Of a stretch of 64,000 nt of DNA, positions 62,254 through 64,000 are shown one piece after another. Every line of letters begins with the position of its first letter. Position 1 is the stretch's first letter. The position numbers were made by a program, and so were the translations under genes. The DNA comes from Candidatus Kapaibacterium sp. (lineage in GTDB: Bacteria; Bacteroidota; Ignavibacteria; Kapaibacteriales; HRBIN21). The DNA lies in the NCBI GenBank assembly GCA_025059875.1, contig JANXCT010000007.1:1-64000 (forward strand). The letters run 5' to 3'. The notes beneath the pieces were generated by a model. That model had not been told where the DNA came from. It saw only the letters and a program-made list of their open reading frames with translations, and made no database searches.

Positions 62254-63426
62254 ATGCGCTATCTTCACCTCCTATTCGTGCTGCTTGCTGTGGTGTTGGG
62301 CTGCCAGCGACCACCTGTCATTGAGCGGTTTGAAGCAGTGCCCCCAGAGATCACAGCGGGGGAGAGCACTGTGCTGGTCTGGCAGGTTCGGAATGCTGAT
62401 TCGGTGGAGATTCCTGGCGTTGCGACGGGCTTAGGCAAGAGCGGGACGCTGCGCCAGCGTCTCTTTAGCGGGCAGTACTTCGTACTGCGAGCACAGCGTG
62501 GAACTGCAAGTGCCGAGCGGCTTATCAGCGTAATAGTTCACCCCCGCGCAGTGGAGCCGGACGCTGCATCTCTTTCGGCGTCTCAGCGCCCTGCTCAGTC
62601 GATACACCAGGAGCCGGCCTCGCAACAGCCAGTTCTGCAACAGCCAGTCCAACAACAGCCATCGGTACCAGCTCCTGCGGTGTCCTCGGCTCAGGCCCGG
62701 ATGCCAACCATTCGCCTTTTCCGCCTTATTCCTGCAGAACCCATGGAGGGCGAGTGGGCTATCGTACAGTGGGACGTTGAGGGGGCCGATTCCGTTGAGC
62801 TGGTCGGCATTTCCCGGCCTCTGGGCAGTGCTGGTAGCCTATGGTACCCAGTGTATCAAGGACAACAGCTTATCCTACGTGCATATGCGGCTGGAAGCTA
62901 TGTCGAGCGGGTGCTAGAGGTACGTTTGGACCGCATGTCTGGACGCGATGTTGGGAGAAGGGAAGAGATAGAGCCACCCGTTATCAAGGGGGCTCCGCAA
63001 AGGTCGGAGCACTCTGGTGGAGAGTTTGACGGACATCTGCCGGGGTCGGAGGGGCGAGGTGCTGCAGACCTTACTGAACGTTTGCCGGACATGCTCATCC
63101 GCAGAACCGAGGAGGGATACGTTCTGCAGTTACGGGATCGTTTTGGCGAAGCCTACATCCGACTTGTCCCTCCACACCATCTCTCGCTACAGAAGCTGGT
63201 GGAAGAGTTGCGACGGTTAGCGGGAGCTATAGCGCCAGAGTACGGCATGCCCCAACGAGTAGTTGCCTACTTCGATCCTGGATCGTCCGTTATTCTGCCG
63301 GAGTACGAGGCGGCGATTGCGGAATGGGCCCGGTACTTGCAGCGACATTCCCACATCCGGGTCGAAGTGCAGGGGCACACGGATCAGATTGGCAGCGTCG
63401 CGAGAATCGGCGCGTGGAAATCGTAG
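62254..63426 (+). CDS. OmpA-family lipoprotein with internally deleted C-terminal domain
   Basis: Lipobox VVLGC (Cys17) and two related beta-sandwich units (about 20-110 and 195-270; each has VEIPGVATGLGKSGTLRQ or VELVGISRPLGSAGSLWY) separated by a Gln/Pro/Ser linker. An OmpA-like peptidoglycan-binding domain follows: VVAYFDPGSSVILPEYEAAI and VEVQGHTDQIGS. After GSVA the frame runs out at 63426. The expected OmpA ending RENRRVEIVVLP is present in the next frame (63396-63437) at once after the break. About 45 residues are therefore missing, with a frame change. The stem would still be lipidated, but peptidoglycan binding is doubtful. ATG 62254 is chosen for the lipobox. Confidence 0.8.
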   Translation: MRYLHLLFVLLAVVLGCQRPPVIERFEAVPPEITAGESTVLVWQVRNADSVEIPGVATGLGKSGTLRQRLFSGQYFVLRAQRGTASAERLISVIVHPRAVEPDAASLSASQRPAQSIHQEPASQQPVLQQPVQQQPSVPAPAVSSAQARMPTIRLFRLIPAEPMEGEWAIVQWDVEGADSVELVGISRPLGSAGSLWYPVYQGQQLILRAYAAGSYVERVLEVRLDRMSGRDVGRREEIEPPVIKGAPQRSEHSGGEFDGHLPGSEGRGAADLTERLPDMLIRRTEEGYVLQLRDRFGEAYIRLVPPHHLSLQKLVEELRRLAGAIAPEYGMPQRVVAYFDPGSSVILPEYEAAIAEWARYLQRHSHIRVEVQGHTDQIGSVARIGAWKS

Positions 63427-63498
63427 TGCTGCCGTAACCCGAAGACGAAGCAGCCTGCACGTACACTTTGGTAATCGCGCGAGCATAAGCTTTTAAGC

Positions 63499-63978
63499 TC
63501 AGCGTCGGAGCTGCTCTACTGCCTGAAAGACCTCCTCGTATGGAGGCTCCATGGCTGGGTTCTCCGTTACCCAGCGATAACGGACGGTACCTGTTTCATC
63601 CAGTACGAAGATAGCTCGCTTGGCAGCGGTGTACCCCTTGAGGCCTGCAAAGTCTTCGTGGTAGACGTCATATAGCCGAATCACTTCCCGGTTATAGTCC
63701 GAGAGTACCGGGAAGGGCAGGTTGTTCTCTGCTGCGAACGCCTTGTTTGCGAAAGGCCCATCTACACTGATAGCGACCAAGTTAGCGTTCGCCCCCTGAA
63801 GTCGACCAAAGGAGTCTCGGAAGGTGCACATCTCCTTCGTGCAGACACTCGTAAAGGCCCCGGGGAAGAACGCTAAGACTACCGGCTTGCCATTGCCCAA
63901 GAACTCCTGAAGGGAGCGCGGACGGAGCTCAGTGTCCACAAGCTGGAAGTTCGGAGCTTTCTGTCCAACGTCAACCAT
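63499..63978 (-). CDS. Peroxiredoxin, AhpC/TSA (BCP/AhpE-like)
   Basis: 159 residues. Thioredoxin-fold peroxidase with peroxidatic Cys46 in FFPGAFTSVCTKEMCTFRD and a second Cys51, the BCP-type spacing. VAISVDGPFANKAFAAENNLPFPVLSDY and RAIFVLDETGTVRYRWV are typical. It differs from the protein at 5388 by its VKGYTAAKRA-like segment (LKGYTAAKRA), as in AhpE-type enzymes. It converges with the OmpA-family gene. Confidence 0.93.
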   Translation of the reverse strand: MVDVGQKAPNFQLVDTELRPRSLQEFLGNGKPVVLAFFPGAFTSVCTKEMCTFRDSFGRLQGANANLVAISVDGPFANKAFAAENNLPFPVLSDYNREVIRLYDVYHEDFAGLKGYTAAKRAIFVLDETGTVRYRWVTENPAMEPPYEEVFQAVEQLRR

Positions 63979-64000
63979 TGGGGGACTCGCTTACTGTGAG

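Noticed and set aside
61728-62255. Minus-strand 175-codon frame
   Set aside because: Composition is Pro/His/Cys-heavy, with no domain, ribosome site or neighbour logic; kept only as a gap note.

Overview
The window (about 58 percent GC by eye, densely packed genes on both strands) looks like the chromosome of a Gram-negative member of the Bacteroidota/Chlorobiota group, most plausibly the Ignavibacteria-Kapabacteria-Chlorobi side. The evidence is a type IX secretion C-terminal sorting domain (43126-47292), a BrxA-type bacilliredoxin, an Omp28-like thiol lipoprotein, a DUF4175 giant, BamD/TamB/LolA/OmpA envelope genes, a eukaryote-like citrate synthase, and repeated TAnnTTTG promoter elements of the kind read by the Bacteroidota primary sigma factor. 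The phylum placement is an inference; no rRNA gene lies in the window.

Layout. 1-3642: a decaying modification/defence locus on the minus strand: an intact beta-class adenine methyltransferase, a frameshifted winged-helix partner upstream of it, and a degenerate second copy of the methyltransferase 3-prime end. 3854-9864: citrate synthase, tRNA-Glu, a BCP-type peroxiredoxin, an acyl-CoA-dehydrogenase-like flavoprotein, a LolC/E-like permease, a broken lytic transglycosylase and tryptophanase. 9946-16432: a minus-strand run pstS-pstC-pstA-pstB-phoU-era-dprA. 16524-18877: brxA, an AI-2E-type permease and deoC. 19003-29190 (plus): DUF4175 coiled-coil protein, arsenate reductase, glycosyltransferase, sugar epimerase, threonine aldolase, thioesterase, GH3 hexosaminidase and polyprenyl synthase. 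29187-30562 (minus): LolA and a DUF3108 protein. 30692-34453: a beta-barrel protein and an M1 peptidase with a barrel-like tail. 34437-36553 (minus): mazG and an LCP-family protein. 36675-41771 (plus): bamD, thioesterase, barrel protein, aspartate kinase and an MsbA-like ABC exporter. 41768-43107: mltG, tRNA-Ser(GGA), tRNA-Lys(TTT) and a terminator. 43126-52863: the T9SS cargo protein, murC, a small envelope/HTH/membrane-protein module, class I aldolase and a lipoprotein. 52971-63978: tRNA-Ser(TGA), then a five-gene minus run (Omp28-like, isocitrate dehydrogenase, M42 peptidase, TamB, RlpA), an OmpA-family lipoprotein with a deletion in its C-terminal domain, and a second peroxiredoxin.

Together the genes are mostly housekeeping and envelope biogenesis (outer-membrane protein assembly, lipoprotein traffic, peptidoglycan synthesis and turnover, phosphate uptake) with central carbon enzymes between them. 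The most unusual parts are the decayed methyltransferase locus at the left edge, the uniform set of TAnnTTTG elements (eleven exact matches at correctly oriented gene starts, one apparently giving a leaderless bamD transcript), three genes disrupted by short deletions (winged-helix protein, SLT, OmpA), the 77-base pstS/pstC overlap with an acidic repeat insert in PstC, and two gene-free stretches (53055-53500, 61698-62253) that I could not explain. I did not find an obviously new multi-gene system; the best candidates for novelty are these irregularities.
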